In this document: one piece after another, positions 62,247-64,000 of the stretch
Position numbering within the stretch: position 1 is the first letter of the stretch
How the letters are laid out: each line of letters begins with the position of its first letter
Source: Spirochaetia bacterium
Lineage (GTDB): Bacteria > Spirochaetota > Spirochaetia > Treponematales > Breznakiellaceae
DNA length: 64,000 nucleotides
NCBI GenBank assembly: GCA_026002045.1
Contig: BOAV01000003.1
Coordinates: forward strand, 5,064-69,063
Reading direction: 5' to 3'
The notes under the pieces: generated by a model
The model's database searches: none
Told to the model about the DNA's origin: nothing
What the model saw: only the letters and a program-made list of their open reading frames with translations
Made by a program: the position numbers and the translations under genes

Positions 62247-63988
62247 TAGTCGCCGATTACCGCACGGATATCTTTTTTGATGGCATCCAGTTTTCGCGCC
62301 GCCTCATTTCTTGCCGCCGCAAGGCCCCCTGACCCCACTTCTGCGCAGCAGGTGGCGTAGAATTTGATCTTGGGCTCGGTGCCGCTGGGCCGGGCGCTTA
62401 CAATAGTGCCGTCCTCCAGGTAGAACTGGAGCACATCGCTCTTTGGCAAGTCCGCCGATTTTTCAAGATCCCGGACCTTCTCCACCTTGATGCCCCCCAA
62501 TGCGGCGGGAGGATTTTTCCGGTATTCGTCCATAATACCCTTCATGACGCCGGGGCCTTCGGGCCCCTGGAAGTATTTGGAGATCCCCAGTTCCTGCCAG
62601 TAGCCATTTTTGGCATAGAGTTCATCCAGCCGGTCAAGGAGGCCCTTGCCCTTGCTGCGCCAGTAGAGGGTCATTTCGGCGGTGAGGGCTGCGGCGCTCA
62701 CCCCGTCCTTGTCCCGGACCTCCTGTTCTACCAGATAACCATAACTTTCTTCGGTACCGAAGACGAATTCCTTTTTGATAAGGCCGGTTTCGCACTGCCG
62801 CATCACGTCCGCTATCCACTTAAAGCCCGTGAGGCACTCGATACATGCAACCCCGTATGAGGCGGCTACCCGCTTCTGCATCCCCGTGGTGACGATGGTA
62901 TTGACCATGGCGGCGTTTGCGGGGAGTTTCCCCGCCTCTTTTAATGAGAGGAAGATATAGTCCGCCAGCAATACCCCCATCTGGTTCCCGGTGACCAAAG
63001 TGTAGTCCCCGCCTTTTGCGGCGCCCCGGCTCGGAACCGCCACGCCAAAGCGATCCGCATCGGGATCGGTGGCCATGACCACGTCGGCCCCCGTTTTCTT
63101 GCCCAGGGCCACCGCCATTTCCAGGGCGGCGGCTTCCTCCGGGTTGGGGAAGGCCACCGTGGGGAAATCCCCGTTCCCTTCCCGCTGTTCCGGTACGGTG
63201 ATAACCTTGAGCCCCAGACTGCCCAGAACGGCCTCAACATGGAGCGCCCCGGTTCCGTGGAGCGGAGTGTAGACAATCTTCACCTCGCCGGCCTTTTCTT
63301 TGATGAGTTCAGGTCTGAAAAGCCGGCTCTTCACCATTGCCTGGTAGGGCTCATCGATCTCCTTGTCGATTATCTGCAAAAGCCCTTTGGCAAGGGCCGC
63401 TTCCCGGTCAATCTCTTTGATGGCCTTGACGGCGTTCACTTGGTCGATAACACCTGAGTCGTGGGGGGCGATGACCTGGGAGCCGTCGTTCCAGTAGGCC
63501 TTGTAGCCGTTGTACTTGGGCGGGTTGTGGCTTGCGGTAACCACGATCCCCGTGTCCGCTTTGAGCTGCCGGATGGCAAAGGAAAGCTCCGGGGTGGGGC
63601 GCAGGCTGGAAAAGAGGTAAGCCTTGATGCTGTTCCCCGCGAAGATCAGCGCGGCGGCTTCGGCAAACTCCGCCGAATAGTGGCGGCTGTCAAAGGCAAT
63701 CACTGCGGCAAGCTTTCCGGCCCTGGCCTTGTCGGGAAAGGCCTTGATCAGGTAGGCCGCCAGCCCCTGGGTGGCGCTTTTAACCACCAGGGTGTTCATG
63801 CGGTTGTAGCCGCCGCCGATCACCCCCCGCAGGCCCCCGGTGCCGAACTCCAGGTCCCGGTAGAACCGGTCTTCAAGCTCCTTAAAATCTTCTTTTCCAA
63901 GAAGCTCCTCCACCTCCGCACGAAAATGGACGTCCTTCTCCCTGGCTATATAATCCCTCGCCGCTTCGATAATGGCGTTTTTGTCCAT
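62246..63988 (-). CDS. pgcA: Phosphohexomutase (phosphoglucomutase/phosphomannomutase family)
   Basis: A 580-residue alpha-D-phosphohexomutase of the long PgcA/PGM2 type. The N-terminal part has DLEFGTGGLRGVIGGGYNRMN, the phospho-Ser loop is TGIVVTASHNPPKYNGYKAYW (Ser in TASHNP), the metal loop is ATDPDADRFGVA, the sugar-specificity loop is FGTEESYGYLV and the phosphate loop is ARPSGTEPKIKFY. It interconverts hexose 1- and 6-phosphates. The ATG at 63988 has GGAGGG upstream; an in-frame ATG at 64000 lies before that site. The exonuclease gene overlaps its stop. Confidence 0.94.
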   Translation of the reverse strand: MDKNAIIEAARDYIAREKDVHFRAEVEELLGKEDFKELEDRFYRDLEFGTGGLRGVIGGGYNRMNTLVVKSATQGLAAYLIKAFPDKARAGKLAAVIAFDSRHYSAEFAEAAALIFAGNSIKAYLFSSLRPTPELSFAIRQLKADTGIVVTASHNPPKYNGYKAYWNDGSQVIAPHDSGVIDQVNAVKAIKEIDREAALAKGLLQIIDKEIDEPYQAMVKSRLFRPELIKEKAGEVKIVYTPLHGTGALHVEAVLGSLGLKVITVPEQREGNGDFPTVAFPNPEEAAALEMAVALGKKTGADVVMATDPDADRFGVAVPSRGAAKGGDYTLVTGNQMGVLLADYIFLSLKEAGKLPANAAMVNTIVTTGMQKRVAASYGVACIECLTGFKWIADVMRQCETGLIKKEFVFGTEESYGYLVEQEVRDKDGVSAAALTAEMTLYWRSKGKGLLDRLDELYAKNGYWQELGISKYFQGPEGPGVMKGIMDEYRKNPPAALGGIKVEKVRDLEKSADLPKSDVLQFYLEDGTIVSARPSGTEPKIKFYATCCAEVGSGGLAAARNEAARKLDAIKKDIRAVIGD

Positions 63989-64000
63989 GATTCCCTCCAT

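Overview
The window reads as a chromosomal segment of a free-living or gut-associated spirochaete, most likely a Treponema of the termite-gut type (T. primitia / T. azotonutricium-like). This is inference. It rests on a tatT-tatP-tatQM TRAP cluster in the arrangement known from T. pallidum, a YjfB-type small protein, a double-domain NDK-like protein, several periplasmic TPR proteins and a very large sugar/oligosaccharide uptake capacity. Coding density is high, base composition is moderately GC-rich, and many genes are coupled by ATGA/GTGA overlaps. No tRNA, rRNA or CRISPR array was recognised.

Layout. 1-8.6 kb is housekeeping: a sirtuin (5' end cut by the window edge), gltX, a small YjfB-like protein, the operon clpS-clpA-aat (adaptor, unfoldase and Leu/Phe transferase of the N-degron pathway), then the coupled chain xth-rhomboid-phosphoribosyltransferase-rnhB. 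8.7-18.9 kb holds a DUF4143 ATPase, tandem FKBP isomerases, the NDK-like protein, and a leftward operon TPR-TPR-AI-2E exporter-ACT-UPF0210. 18.9-34.4 kb is accessory carbohydrate metabolism. An XRE/cupin regulator precedes a rightward operon (peptide-type ABC transporter, GH39 glycosidase, racemase-like protein, TIM-barrel isomerase), and a second complete peptide-type ABC operon converges on it. A perfect palindrome exactly fills the -35/-10 spacer of the first operon's promoter. 34.5-43.8 kb is a monosaccharide module: a membrane-anchored binding protein, a YesM-type kinase, an AraC-type response regulator, a second binding protein, then ChvE/MmsA/MmsB-type ABC transporter genes and a terminator.

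43.9-51.3 kb is the most unusual locus. A YtrA-like GntR repressor overlapped by its own operator is followed by an SPFH protein, a LolD/MacB-type ATPase, two FtsX-type permeases, a LolA-like periplasmic protein and a predicted outer-membrane barrel. It looks like a complete trans-envelope lipid or lipoprotein trafficking system. A decayed IS110-family element follows (51.3-52.3 kb), then an esterase, a hypothetical protein, dCMP deaminase, a CYTH/class IV cyclase, and an nlpD-rpoS-like pair. The window ends with a leftward run: phosphohexomutase, DEDDh exonuclease and tatT-tatP-tatQM.

Dispersed imperfect palindromes built from CCACAGAG / CCACGAAC words occur at 2.4, 40.9 and 49.0 kb, and a half copy lies inside the coding start of a binding-protein gene at 38.4 kb. 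Other relics are a duplicated 3' end of the UPF0210 gene at 19.1 kb and the IS110 remnant. All family assignments come from reading motifs; no database search was possible.
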